In this document: positions 54,950 through 63,741 of the stretch, piece by piece | How the letters are laid out: each line of letters starts with the position of its first letter | Numbering within the stretch: the stretch's first letter is position 1 | From: Pleomorphochaeta sp963678575 | GTDB lineage: Bacteria; Spirochaetota; Spirochaetia; Sphaerochaetales; Sphaerochaetaceae | DNA: 64,000 nt | NCBI GenBank assembly: GCA_963678575.2 | Contig: CAXXHV010000002.1 | Coordinates: forward strand, 1,364,001 to 1,428,000 | Direction: 5' to 3' | Translations under genes and position numbers: made by a program | Notes under the pieces: model-generated | What the model was told of the DNA's origin: nothing | The model's input: the letters and a program-made list of their open reading frames with translations, nothing else | Database searches by the model: none

Positions 54950-55927
54950 ATGAACAAATTAAATAAAAAAAAGCACACAGTTCGTTCAATATTTATCTAT
55001 ATTATAACTTTGGCTTTTCTTATATTCATTACTATTTTATTATTTAACTCCTACAAGAATTCTAAAAAACATTATACTTTTGGAACCACTTATATGACTA
55101 TGGACAATCAATACTTTATTGCTCTTAACTCTAAATTAGAAAGTATAATTGATGCAAATGGAGATAAACTAATAACTAGAGACCCCGCTCAAAGTCAATT
55201 AAAACAAAATCAACAAATTCTTGATATGTTAAACGAAGGTGTTGATCTACTATTTATTAATCCAGTTGACTGGAGCAGTATAACCCCAGCCCTTATGGAG
55301 TGTAGAGATAGAGGCGTCCCCATAATTAATGTAGATACTAATGTTTTTGCAAAACAATTTGTTGAAACCATTATTTTAAGTGATAATTATGGAGCTGGTG
55401 TTCAAATTGCAAAAGATGTTATGAAAAAGAAGACTAATCCTAGAATTGTTATTATGAACCATGAAGGTATTTACTCAACAAGTCAAAGAATTAAAGGACT
55501 ATTAGATACTTTTGATGAAAACAACTATGATTATGAGATTGTTTTTAGAGGATATAGTTCTTCCACTCTTAATGATTCTATGGTAAACATGCAAAAATTC
55601 TTAGATGAAGAAGATTTACCCTTTGATGTAGTAATTGGAGGAAATGATCCAACAGCTCTTGGGGCTCTTGCGGCAATCCAGAAAGCAAAAATTAATAATA
55701 ATATTTTAATTTATGGTATTGATGGATCTCCTGATGCAAAAGCAATGATAAATAAAGGGTATATGGAAGGAACTAGTGCTCAATTTCCACTTAAGATGGC
55801 AGAGCAAGCTGTAGAGCTTGCTTATAAAGTTTTAAATAATGAAAAAATAGAACCTTTAATTTATGTTCCTGTTGAATTAATTACAAAAGACAATATTGAT
55901 AATTTCGATATTACAGGATGGCAGTAA
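54950..55927 (+). CDS. Membrane-anchored RbsB-like sugar-binding protein (sensor)
   Basis: A 325-residue periplasmic-binding-protein-fold protein with an uncleaved N-terminal helix (SIFIYIITLAFLIFITILLF, about 13-32) after a Lys-rich cytoplasmic start; there is no FAQG-type cleavage site. It is a paralogue of the RbsB-like receptor at 59301-60245: both contain GGNDPTALGALAA, YGxDGSPD and end in GWQ. Anchoring and the following kinase/regulator genes argue for sugar sensing rather than transport, comparable in idea to the clostridial XylFII-LytS pair but with another kinase family. AAGGAG precedes the start; TTGATA with TAATAA downstream is a possible promoter. Confidence 0.85.
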   Translation: MNKLNKKKHTVRSIFIYIITLAFLIFITILLFNSYKNSKKHYTFGTTYMTMDNQYFIALNSKLESIIDANGDKLITRDPAQSQLKQNQQILDMLNEGVDLLFINPVDWSSITPALMECRDRGVPIINVDTNVFAKQFVETIILSDNYGAGVQIAKDVMKKKTNPRIVIMNHEGIYSTSQRIKGLLDTFDENNYDYEIVFRGYSSSTLNDSMVNMQKFLDEEDLPFDVVIGGNDPTALGALAAIQKAKINNNILIYGIDGSPDAKAMINKGYMEGTSAQFPLKMAEQAVELAYKVLNNEKIEPLIYVPVELITKDNIDNFDITGWQ

Positions 55928-55931
55928 TTTT

Positions 55932-57233
55932 ATGAATGATTCAAATATAAGAAAAATAAAATATGTTATGTTAGGAATTAATATCTTTGCAATTGTTTTT
56001 ATACTAATTCTAATTAACACAACTACCACCATTGTAACTCTCGATAACAATGCTAGAACTTTTATGGATAATCTTCAAAAAATACCATATAGACCCAATT
56101 TCCTCCTATTGTATGGAATTTTCTTAAATCTTTTATTGATATTCACTTTTTATTTAAGACAATTTGTATTCCCTAATAACAAGAGAAACATACTTCTTAC
56201 TATTTTAGTTGATACTGCTGTTGCTATTATTTTAATGAAGATTATTGATTTCAATTATAATGGAATTATCCTTTGGGTTTTAGCAAATGTTGTTTACTAC
56301 ATTGAAAGTAAAAACAAATATATAGCAATAAGTGTTGGTGTTTTACTCTACATACTTACAACTTTTTCTATTTTAAAAGTATTTGTAAACCTTTTTTCTT
56401 TAACAGAATATATAAATTATTACCCAAAACAAATAAGACAAATTATTCTAACTTTTTATTACACTTTAACTGGGTTTAACCTAATTTGTTTTATTATTTT
56501 CTGTGTTCTTGTTATCCAAGAACAAAGAGGAAGAATTAATGAAATTAATGCCCTTTATAAAAAGCTTTCTATTGCTAATGAAGAACTAAAACAATTAGCT
56601 GATATCAAAGAAAAAATGGGTGAAACAAAAGAAAGAAACAGATTAGCTAGAGAAATTCATGATACTTTAGGACATTCTTTAACTGCAATCTCTTTTGGAG
56701 TTGATGCATGCCTAGCAACCCTTGATAAAGATCCTGAAGGAACAAAGGATAAACTACAAGTAATATCTAATGTGGCAAAGAGTGGAATAAATGAAGTTAG
56801 AACTTCTGTTACTACCCTTCGAGCAGATAGCTCTGAAGAGTTAAGCTTATCAAAATCAATTATCTCTATGATAGAAAAAACTATTAAGGCAACTGATATT
56901 AATATCAACTACACTATTGAAAAAGATTTTAATTTAGAGAAATATGAGGAGAATGCTATTTATAGAGTAGTACAAGAAAGTATTACAAATGCAATTCGAC
57001 ATGGTCATGCAAACACTATTAATATTCAATTGATCAAAGAAAAAAACTTTCTTTTATTAGAAATTAAAGACAATGGAATTGGGTGTAAAAAAATAAAACC
57101 TGGATTCGGCACACGACACATGAAAGAAAGAATTGAAAGCATTCAAGGGAAAATAGAGTATATTAGCGATAATGGTTTTATTGTTAGAGCTAAAGTACCT
57201 CTTAGAACTAAGGGAGTTACAAATAATGATTAA
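55932..57233 (+). CDS. Sensor histidine kinase, NarL-system type (HisKA_3)
   Basis: I use the ATG at 55932 (433 residues), four bases after the sensor stop; the in-frame ATG at 55896 lies inside the upstream gene. About six hydrophobic helices (first IKYVMLGINIFAIVFILILI) with short loops fill the N-terminal half; a loop of about 40 residues after helix 1 is the only notable extracytoplasmic part. A coiled linker leads to the dimerisation His in RLAREIHDTLGHSLTAISFG. ATPase motifs: VVQESITNAIRHGHANT (N box) and IKDNGIGCK. With no sensor domain, it probably receives its signal from the anchored binding proteins encoded on both sides. Confidence 0.88.
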   Translation: MNDSNIRKIKYVMLGINIFAIVFILILINTTTTIVTLDNNARTFMDNLQKIPYRPNFLLLYGIFLNLLLIFTFYLRQFVFPNNKRNILLTILVDTAVAIILMKIIDFNYNGIILWVLANVVYYIESKNKYIAISVGVLLYILTTFSILKVFVNLFSLTEYINYYPKQIRQIILTFYYTLTGFNLICFIIFCVLVIQEQRGRINEINALYKKLSIANEELKQLADIKEKMGETKERNRLAREIHDTLGHSLTAISFGVDACLATLDKDPEGTKDKLQVISNVAKSGINEVRTSVTTLRADSSEELSLSKSIISMIEKTIKATDININYTIEKDFNLEKYEENAIYRVVQESITNAIRHGHANTINIQLIKEKNFLLLEIKDNGIGCKKIKPGFGTRHMKERIESIQGKIEYISDNGFIVRAKVPLRTKGVTNND

Positions 57234-57888
57234 AATCTTAATTGTAGATGATCAACAACTTGTTAGAGAATCTTTAATGATAGTATTAGAAGCCCAAGAT
57301 AATTTCAATGTAATCAACATCGTTGAAAATGGTTATTTAGCACTTCAAGCTATAAAAGAAGAAAAACCTGATATTGTTTTAATGGATATTAGAATGCCTC
57401 AACTTGATGGGGTTCAATGTACTAAACTTATAAAAGAAAAATACCCTGAGATAAAGATTATCATATTAACTACTTTTGATGATGATGAGTATGTATTCAA
57501 TGCTTTAAAATATGGCGCTAGTGGTTATTTATTAAAAGGAACTTCAACTGAAAAACTTTGTGAAGCTATTAATACAGTTTATAGTGGTCAAGCTATGATT
57601 AATCCTGATGTTGCATCTAAAGTTGTTAAATTATTTTCAGAACTAGCAAACAGAAGTGTACAACTCGATATTGATAGCAGTAGTGTTGATTCTATTACTC
57701 AATCTGAATGGAAAATTATTCACAAAATTGAAAAAGGTTTGTCAAATAAAGAAATTGCAAATGAGCTTTTCCTCTCAGAAGGAACTGTTAGGAATTATTT
57801 AAGTTCAATTCTTGATAAATTAGATCTAAGGGATAGAACTCAATTAGCAATATGGGCTGTTCAAAAACGCCTTTATGATAGGGGTTAA
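57226..57888 (+). CDS. NarL/LuxR-type response regulator
   Basis: Start at 57226 (220 residues): AGGGAG lies nine bases before this ATG, which overlaps the kinase stop by eight bases; the longer frame from 57172 would lie inside the kinase gene. Receiver: IKILIVDDQQLVRE, phosphoacceptor Asp54 in IVLMDIRMPQLDG, GYLLKG lysine. DNA-binding domain: TQSEWKIIHKIEKGLSNKEI then LFLSEGTVRNYLSSILDKLD. Most likely activates the RbsBAC-aldolase-kinase genes downstream. Confidence 0.93.
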   Translation: MIKILIVDDQQLVRESLMIVLEAQDNFNVINIVENGYLALQAIKEEKPDIVLMDIRMPQLDGVQCTKLIKEKYPEIKIIILTTFDDDEYVFNALKYGASGYLLKGTSTEKLCEAINTVYSGQAMINPDVASKVVKLFSELANRSVQLDIDSSSVDSITQSEWKIIHKIEKGLSNKEIANELFLSEGTVRNYLSSILDKLDLRDRTQLAIWAVQKRLYDRG

Positions 57889-57894
57889 AAGAGT

Positions 57895-59202
57895 ATGAAA
57901 AAAATATTTATGGCATTACTACCTCTCTTACTTGTTATTCCAATAATTCTAATTGCTGTTATTATAACTAGCAAAAGAGATATTACTCTGGAAGTTGGAA
58001 TTTTTGCAGGAAGTAACTGGAATGTAGCAAGTGAAGATAGTTATCGAAATATTGATGCGGCCATAAATGAATTTCAAAAAATACACCCAAATATAAAAGT
58101 TCACTACTACTCTGGAATTAGAAAAGAAGATTATTCTTCTTATCTAGCCAACAAAGCCCTTGAAGGCGATTTACCTGATGTATTTTTTATACTAAATGAA
58201 GATTTTAATAAATTTGCTGAGCTAGGTCTTTTACTTAATTTAGAGAAACTAATTGATAAAGATGACTCTATTTCAAAAGATGATTATTTTAAATCTGCTT
58301 ATAATTCTGGAACTTATTTAAATAAACAATTTGCTCTACCCTATGAGGTTAATCCTAATTTAATGGCAATTAACAGAACTCTTCTAGAACAAAACAATAT
58401 TGAAGTCCCTGATGCCAATTGGACTTGGGATGAATTTATTGAAGTTTGTAGAGAAATAACAAAAGATGTTAATGGTGATAATAAACTAGATACCTTTGGA
58501 GTTAGTAATTTAAATTGGTTAGATGCAACATATACAAATGGTATTACCCTCTTCAATGATATTGGAACTCTTTCATATTTTGATGATTATAGAGTAAAAG
58601 AAGCCGTTAGTTTTATGCAAAAAGTTAATTCAATTAGTGAAAATCAAGGCTTAAGCTCTTTAGATTTTGATAAAGGTAAGGTTGCTTTCATGCCAATTAG
58701 TTTTGCAAAATATAGAACATATACTGCCTACCCTTATAAAATTAATAAGTATCTTGATTATCAATGGGATTTCACTTCAATGCCGAGTGGACCTTATGGA
58801 GATAATGTAAGTGAAATGCAATCTTTACTAATGGCGATTAATGTTAATTCAAAGCATAAAGCTCTATCATTTGATTTACTCAAATCTTTCACCCATAATT
58901 ATAAGATTCAAGAACAAATTTATAAATTTTCTCAAGGTGCGTCGCCTCTAAAGAAAGTTGCAAAAAGTGATAATATTTCAGATATTCTTTTAGAAAACAT
59001 GGAAGTAAATGATATGAAATATGATAATAATTTATTATATGAAATCATGGATAAAAGTATCTATCCTCAAAAATTCAAAAATTATAATGAAGCTATGGCT
59101 ATAGCTGAAAGAGAGATTGATACAATAATTAATGAAGAATTAGATACCTCCATTTCTTTAAAAAAATTACATAGAACAATTCAATCAATGCTTGACAATT
59201 AA
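57895..59202 (+). CDS. Membrane-anchored family-1 solute-binding protein
   Basis: A 435-residue binding protein of the CUT1 (family 1) class: ITLEVGIFAGSNWNV, DLPDVFFILNED, NNIEVPDANWTWDEFIEVCR, VAFMPISFAKYR. The N-terminus MKKIFMALLPLLLVIPIILI continues hydrophobic to AVIITSKR without a cleavage or lipobox motif, so it probably stays anchored. No CUT1 permeases are near; the transporter that follows is of the unrelated CUT2 class. Its place between regulator and transporter genes suggests a second sensory or accessory ligand-binding subunit. Confidence 0.8.
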   Translation: MKKIFMALLPLLLVIPIILIAVIITSKRDITLEVGIFAGSNWNVASEDSYRNIDAAINEFQKIHPNIKVHYYSGIRKEDYSSYLANKALEGDLPDVFFILNEDFNKFAELGLLLNLEKLIDKDDSISKDDYFKSAYNSGTYLNKQFALPYEVNPNLMAINRTLLEQNNIEVPDANWTWDEFIEVCREITKDVNGDNKLDTFGVSNLNWLDATYTNGITLFNDIGTLSYFDDYRVKEAVSFMQKVNSISENQGLSSLDFDKGKVAFMPISFAKYRTYTAYPYKINKYLDYQWDFTSMPSGPYGDNVSEMQSLLMAINVNSKHKALSFDLLKSFTHNYKIQEQIYKFSQGASPLKKVAKSDNISDILLENMEVNDMKYDNNLLYEIMDKSIYPQKFKNYNEAMAIAEREIDTIINEELDTSISLKKLHRTIQSMLDN

Positions 59203-59300
59203 TATATTACATTTGTCATACAAAATTAGTTACAAATTACAGATGTGCACTCCTAAATACGATTTATACTTAAGTTAAATATATTAAGGAGGCTTTTTTT

Positions 59301-60245
59301 ATGAAAAAAGTTATTGTATCAATTTTGTTAGCATCTGTAATTCTAACAAGCGTATTTGCTCAAGGTAAAGCTGAAGAAGAAAAATCAGGTTATAAATTTG
59401 GTTTTACATGTATGGACCAATCTAATCCATTCTTCGTATTAATCGAAAAAACTATCAGAGATGAAGTTGAAGCTAAAGGAGACACTTTAATTTCTGTTGA
59501 CCCTGCAAATGATGTTACTCGTCAAATTCAACAAATTGAAGACTTAATTGCTCAAGGTATTGATGGTATTTATTTAAACCCAGCTGAAGCTGAAGGTATT
59601 ATTCCTGCTCTTGACCAATTAAAAGCTGCTGGAATTCCTATCGTTAACTTCGATACAGAAGTTGCTGATATGAGTTATGTTGCAACATATGCTGGTAGTG
59701 ATAACTACAATGCTGGTAAAGTTTGTGGTGATGACTTAGTTAAGAAAGTACCACAAGGTGGAGATATTATCGTTTTAGATTCTCCTACAATGAACTCAGT
59801 AACAGACAGAGTTAATGGTTTCTTAGCTGCTATTGATGGTAAAGGATTTAACATTGTAGCTCAACAAGATGCAAGAGGTAACCTACAAAAAGCTATGGGA
59901 ATCAGTGAAGACTTATTACAAGCTCACGGTGATGTAGTAGCTATCTTTGGTGGTAATGACCCTACAGCTCTTGGTGCTTTAGCTGCTGCTAATGCTGCTG
60001 GAATTACTAATTGTTTAATCTATGGTGTTGATGGATCTCCTGACATCAAGAGTGAAATCGCAAGAGGTGCTGATTCATTAATTGAAGGATCTGGTGCTCA
60101 ATCTCCAATCAACATTGCAACAACATCAGTTGATTTAATGTACAAGATTATGAATGGCGAAAAAGTTGATTCAAGATACCCTGTACCTACTTTCTTAATC
60201 ACAATCGATAACGTTGATGACTTTGGAACTGACGGCTGGCAATAA
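59301..60245 (+). CDS. CUT2 sugar-binding protein (RbsB-like)
   Basis: A 314-residue periplasmic receptor, signal peptide ending VFA before QGKAEE, no lipobox. Type-1 binding-protein marks: FGFTCMDQSNPFFVLIEKTI, DLIAQGIDGIYLNPAEAEG, IPIVNFDTEV, DRVNGFLAAI and GGNDPTALGALAAANAAG. AAGGAGG seven bases before the ATG, the 98-base leader with a possible TATACT -10 (59265-59270) and codon use rich in GCT, GGT and GAA point to high expression, perhaps from its own promoter controlled by the upstream regulator. Ligand probably a monosaccharide such as ribose, xylose or galactose. Confidence 0.92.
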   Translation: MKKVIVSILLASVILTSVFAQGKAEEEKSGYKFGFTCMDQSNPFFVLIEKTIRDEVEAKGDTLISVDPANDVTRQIQQIEDLIAQGIDGIYLNPAEAEGIIPALDQLKAAGIPIVNFDTEVADMSYVATYAGSDNYNAGKVCGDDLVKKVPQGGDIIVLDSPTMNSVTDRVNGFLAAIDGKGFNIVAQQDARGNLQKAMGISEDLLQAHGDVVAIFGGNDPTALGALAAANAAGITNCLIYGVDGSPDIKSEIARGADSLIEGSGAQSPINIATTSVDLMYKIMNGEKVDSRYPVPTFLITIDNVDDFGTDGWQ

Positions 60246-60259
60246 GATTTAATCAAAAG

Positions 60260-60287
60260 CTTAAGGAGTGATAATTCACTCCTTAAG
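60260..60287 (+). terminator. Intercistronic hairpin after the binding-protein gene
   Basis: Perfect 12-base arms CTTAAGGAGTGA (60260-60271) and TCACTCCTTAAG (60276-60287), loop TAAT, 14 bases after the stop; no strong T-run follows. One arm contains AAGGAG, so pairing would also hide a ribosome-site-like sequence. Confidence 0.8.
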
Positions 60288-60341
60288 TTATTCTAAAGAA
60301 GAATTAAATAATCACCATAAAAAAAGTAAATGGAAGAAATT

Positions 60342-61826
60342 ATGGAAAATAATATATTACTCAAAATGAATAACATTCACAAACAATTCCCCGGTGTATA
60401 TGCACTAAAGGATGTTAGTTTTGAGCTACAAAGAGGTGAAGTTCATGCCCTATTAGGAGAAAATGGAGCAGGAAAATCAACTCTTATCAAAGTGCTCGGG
60501 GGAATTTATTCAGCAAATGAAGGTGAGATATTTATCGAGAATAATCAAGTAAATATCCAATCTGTTCTTCATGCTCAACAAAATGGGATAGCAATTATTC
60601 ACCAAGAATTGGTGTTAGTCCCTTATATGAGTGTAGCTGAAAATATCTATTTAGGTAGAGAACCTATGAAAGGTATTGTTGTTAATAAGACAAAAATGAA
60701 CAATGATGCAAAACAACTACTTGTTGACTATAATCTTGACTTTGAACCAACAACTTTAATTAAAGACTTATCCATTGCTCAACAGCAAATGGTAGAAATT
60801 ATCAAAGCTATTTCTTTTAATTCTAAAATATTAGTTATGGATGAACCAACTTCATCTATTAGTGATAAAGAAGTAGATTTTTTATTTTCAATTATGAAAA
60901 CTTTATTAACTAAAGGCGTTGGTATTATATATATCTCTCATAAAATGAGTGAATTAAATGAAATTTGTGACAGAGTAACCGTTTTAAGAGATGGCGAATA
61001 TGTTGGAACAAAAATTGTAAAAGAGACAACAAAAGAAGAGCTTATTAATATGATGGTTGGTCGACAATTATCAAAATATTATACAAGAAACTATCTAGAA
61101 GCTGGTAAAACCATTTTAACATGTAAAAACTTATGTGATCATAATATGGTTAAAGATGTTTCCTTTGAAGTAAAGGAAAGAGAAATAGTTGGTTTTGCAG
61201 GATTAGTCGGGGCTGGTAGAAGTGAAACAGTTAAATGTTTATTTGGACTTACAAAAGACTATGAAGGCGAAATAGTATTTTTAGGAGATAATAAACACTA
61301 CTTTAATGCTAAACAAGCTCTTAAAGATGGTATTTCTTTAGTTCCAGAAGATAGAAAAAAAGAAGGTTTATATCTAATTCAAAGTGTAGAATACAATACT
61401 ACTATAGAAGTTCTAAATGACTTTATAAAAGGCATTAGATTAAACAAAAAAAGAGAAGCTCAAATTACTCAAAAGTATATTGATTTAATGGATACTAAAA
61501 CTCCTTCAGTAAAACAAACTGTTGGGAACCTTTCTGGAGGGAATCAACAAAAAGTATTAATTGGGAGATGGCTTGCTACAAAACCAAAACTATTAATTCT
61601 TGATGAACCTACTCGTGGTGTTGATGTTGGAGCTAAAGCTGAAATTTATTCAATCATGAATGAATTAGTAAAAGAAGGCTTATCAATAATTATGATAAGT
61701 AGCGAACTTCCTGAAATCATAAATATGAGTGATAGAGTTTATGTCTTTGCTCATGGTTATGTTAAAGGATGTTTAAATCACACTGAATTAACTCAAAAAA
61801 ATATTATGCACTTAGCAGCAGAATAA
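60342..61826 (+). CDS. CUT2 sugar transporter ATPase (RbsA-like), two NBDs
   Basis: I prefer the ATG at 60342 (494 residues), with GGAAG five bases before it, over that at 60330. NBD1: LLGENGAGKSTLIKVL, LSIAQQQMVEI, ILVMDEPTSSIS. NBD2: AGLVGAGRSETVKCL (degenerate Walker A, usual for RbsA), NLSGGNQQKVLIGRW and LILDEPTRGVDVGA. Complete and typical length. Provides energy for the import system with the RbsC-like permease 15 bases downstream. Confidence 0.93.
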   Translation: MENNILLKMNNIHKQFPGVYALKDVSFELQRGEVHALLGENGAGKSTLIKVLGGIYSANEGEIFIENNQVNIQSVLHAQQNGIAIIHQELVLVPYMSVAENIYLGREPMKGIVVNKTKMNNDAKQLLVDYNLDFEPTTLIKDLSIAQQQMVEIIKAISFNSKILVMDEPTSSISDKEVDFLFSIMKTLLTKGVGIIYISHKMSELNEICDRVTVLRDGEYVGTKIVKETTKEELINMMVGRQLSKYYTRNYLEAGKTILTCKNLCDHNMVKDVSFEVKEREIVGFAGLVGAGRSETVKCLFGLTKDYEGEIVFLGDNKHYFNAKQALKDGISLVPEDRKKEGLYLIQSVEYNTTIEVLNDFIKGIRLNKKREAQITQKYIDLMDTKTPSVKQTVGNLSGGNQQKVLIGRWLATKPKLLILDEPTRGVDVGAKAEIYSIMNELVKEGLSIIMISSELPEIINMSDRVYVFAHGYVKGCLNHTELTQKNIMHLAAE

Positions 61827-61841
61827 AAAAGGAATTTTAAA

Positions 61842-62828
61842 ATGGGAAAAAATAATACAATTCAATCTTCTAAAATGAGAGAAGGAACTTATAAATTCTT
61901 TAAAGAAAACTTAGGTATAATAGTTGCCTTTGTTGTTCTTTATATTTTCTTAGCAGTATATCCACCAACAACAAAAGCATTTATGACTTCTAGAAATATG
62001 TTTAATGTATTAAGACAAATTTCTACAAACTTATACCTAGCTTGTGGTATGACAATGGTAATTATCTTAGGTGGTATTGATTTATCAGTTGGTTCTACTA
62101 TTGCTTTAAGTGGTTGTGTAGCTGCTGCAGGAGTTGCTCGTTATGCTCTTCCAATTCCAGTAGCTATTGTACTTGGTTTAGTTGTTGCAATTCTTATTGG
62201 TGTATTCAATGGAACAGTAATATCAAAAACCACTATTCCTCCATTCATTGTAACCCTCGCAACTATGAACATCGCTCGTGGTTTATCTTATGTTTACACT
62301 GGTGGATCTCCTGTTAGAGTTGTTTCTAAAGAATGGCAGTTTATTGGTGCAGGTTATATTGGACCTTTCCCAACACCTGTTGTAATCTTAGTCTTTGTAT
62401 TAATTGTTACGGGACTGTTAATGAATAATACTAAATTTGGTAGACATATGTACGCAGTTGGTGGAAATACTCAGGCTGCAAACTTTAGTGGTATTTCAGT
62501 TGCTAAAATTAAATTCTTTGTCTATGCTTACACAGGTCTTTTAGCTGGATTAGCTGGTGTTGTACTAGCTTCAAGAATGTATTCAGGACAACCTACTGCT
62601 GGAACCGGTGCTGAAATGGATGCTATTGCTGCTGTAGTTGTTGGTGGAACATCAATGAGTGGTGGTAGTGGTAAAATTGGTGGTACTATAATTGGTGCTC
62701 TCATAATTGGTTTCTTAAACAATGGTCTTAACTTAATGAATGTTAATTCATTCTGGCAATATGTTGTTAAGGGGACTGTTATCTTATTAGCTGTATTTAT
62801 AGACTTCTTAAGAAACAAAAACAAATAA
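61842..62828 (+). CDS. CUT2 sugar permease (RbsC-like)
   Basis: A 328-residue membrane protein with about ten helices. MVIILGGIDLSVGSTIALSG is the hallmark N-terminal block, YAVGGNTQAANFSGISVAKI the coupling loop, and MDAIAAVVVGGTSMSGGSGK the late block. Unlike the operon at 36-39.5 kb there is a single permease, so a homodimer is expected. Confidence 0.94.
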   Translation: MGKNNTIQSSKMREGTYKFFKENLGIIVAFVVLYIFLAVYPPTTKAFMTSRNMFNVLRQISTNLYLACGMTMVIILGGIDLSVGSTIALSGCVAAAGVARYALPIPVAIVLGLVVAILIGVFNGTVISKTTIPPFIVTLATMNIARGLSYVYTGGSPVRVVSKEWQFIGAGYIGPFPTPVVILVFVLIVTGLLMNNTKFGRHMYAVGGNTQAANFSGISVAKIKFFVYAYTGLLAGLAGVVLASRMYSGQPTAGTGAEMDAIAAVVVGGTSMSGGSGKIGGTIIGALIIGFLNNGLNLMNVNSFWQYVVKGTVILLAVFIDFLRNKNK

Positions 62829-62859
62829 ATTATAATAAAAACAAAAGGACAATAAGTTT

Positions 62860-63741
62860 ATGTTAGTTAATCTAAATGATGTAATGAAAATAGCAAATGA
62901 AAAAAAAATAGCAATTGGAGCTTTCAATGTACCTAATTTTGAAAGTGCTCAAGCTATTATTGAAGCTGCAGAAGAAAAAAACATGCCTGTCATATTAAAT
63001 TATGCTGGAGTACATGACTCTTTAATGAAAATTGAAGAGGCTGCTGTAATAATGCTACACTTTGCAAAAAAAGCAAGTGTTCCAGTATGTGTTCATCTTG
63101 ACCATGGCTCAAGTTTTGAAGCTTGTATCAAAGCAATAAGACTTGGTTTTACATCAGTTATGATTGATGCTTCAGCAACAAGTTTTGAAGAAAACATTGA
63201 AGAAACAAGAGCTGTTGTAAGAGCTGCTCACAGCGTTAATGTTAGTGTTGAAGCTGAACTTGGTCATATTTTTGCTTCAGATATTGGAATTGGAGAAGGT
63301 GGAATAAGTGAAAATGCTAAAAGTTTTGCAAACTTAGATGATATTTACACAAGCCCTATTCTAGCAAAAGAATTTGTTGAAAAAACTAATGTTGATGCTC
63401 TAGCAATAGCTTTTGGAACAGCTCATGGTTTATATAAAGAAAAACCTATTTTAGATTTAGATAGAATTAAATTAATTAAAGAAGCAATAGATATTCCTTT
63501 TGTAATGCATGGAGGATCTGGTCTTTCAAAAGAAGAATTCCAAACTGCAATTACTAATGGTATTAGAAAAATTAATTACTATACATATATGACTTTAAGT
63601 GGAGGAACAGCAGTATTTGACCATCTCAAATCTTTTAAAGATGGAGATAATATTTTCTTCCATGATATTCCTGTAATTGCAACAAAAGCAATGAAAGAAG
63701 ATGTAAAAAAAGCTATTGGAGTATTTAGTTTTAATGAATAA
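62860..63741 (+). CDS. Class II fructose/tagatose-bisphosphate aldolase family
   Basis: A 293-residue zinc aldolase. Marks: AIGAFNVPNFESAQAIIEAA, catalytic Asp and zinc His in VCVHLDHGSSFEACIKAI, VEAELGHIFASDIG, ALAIAFGTAHGLYKEKP (zinc His) and IPFVMHGGSGLSKEEF (zinc His). It resembles GatY/KbaY/FbaA enzymes that split ketohexose bisphosphates to glyceraldehyde-3-phosphate and dihydroxyacetone phosphate. Directly followed by a PfkB kinase, giving the pair kinase plus aldolase seen in tagatose-6-phosphate type routes. Confidence 0.9.
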   Translation: MLVNLNDVMKIANEKKIAIGAFNVPNFESAQAIIEAAEEKNMPVILNYAGVHDSLMKIEEAAVIMLHFAKKASVPVCVHLDHGSSFEACIKAIRLGFTSVMIDASATSFEENIEETRAVVRAAHSVNVSVEAELGHIFASDIGIGEGGISENAKSFANLDDIYTSPILAKEFVEKTNVDALAIAFGTAHGLYKEKPILDLDRIKLIKEAIDIPFVMHGGSGLSKEEFQTAITNGIRKINYYTYMTLSGGTAVFDHLKSFKDGDNIFFHDIPVIATKAMKEDVKKAIGVFSFNE

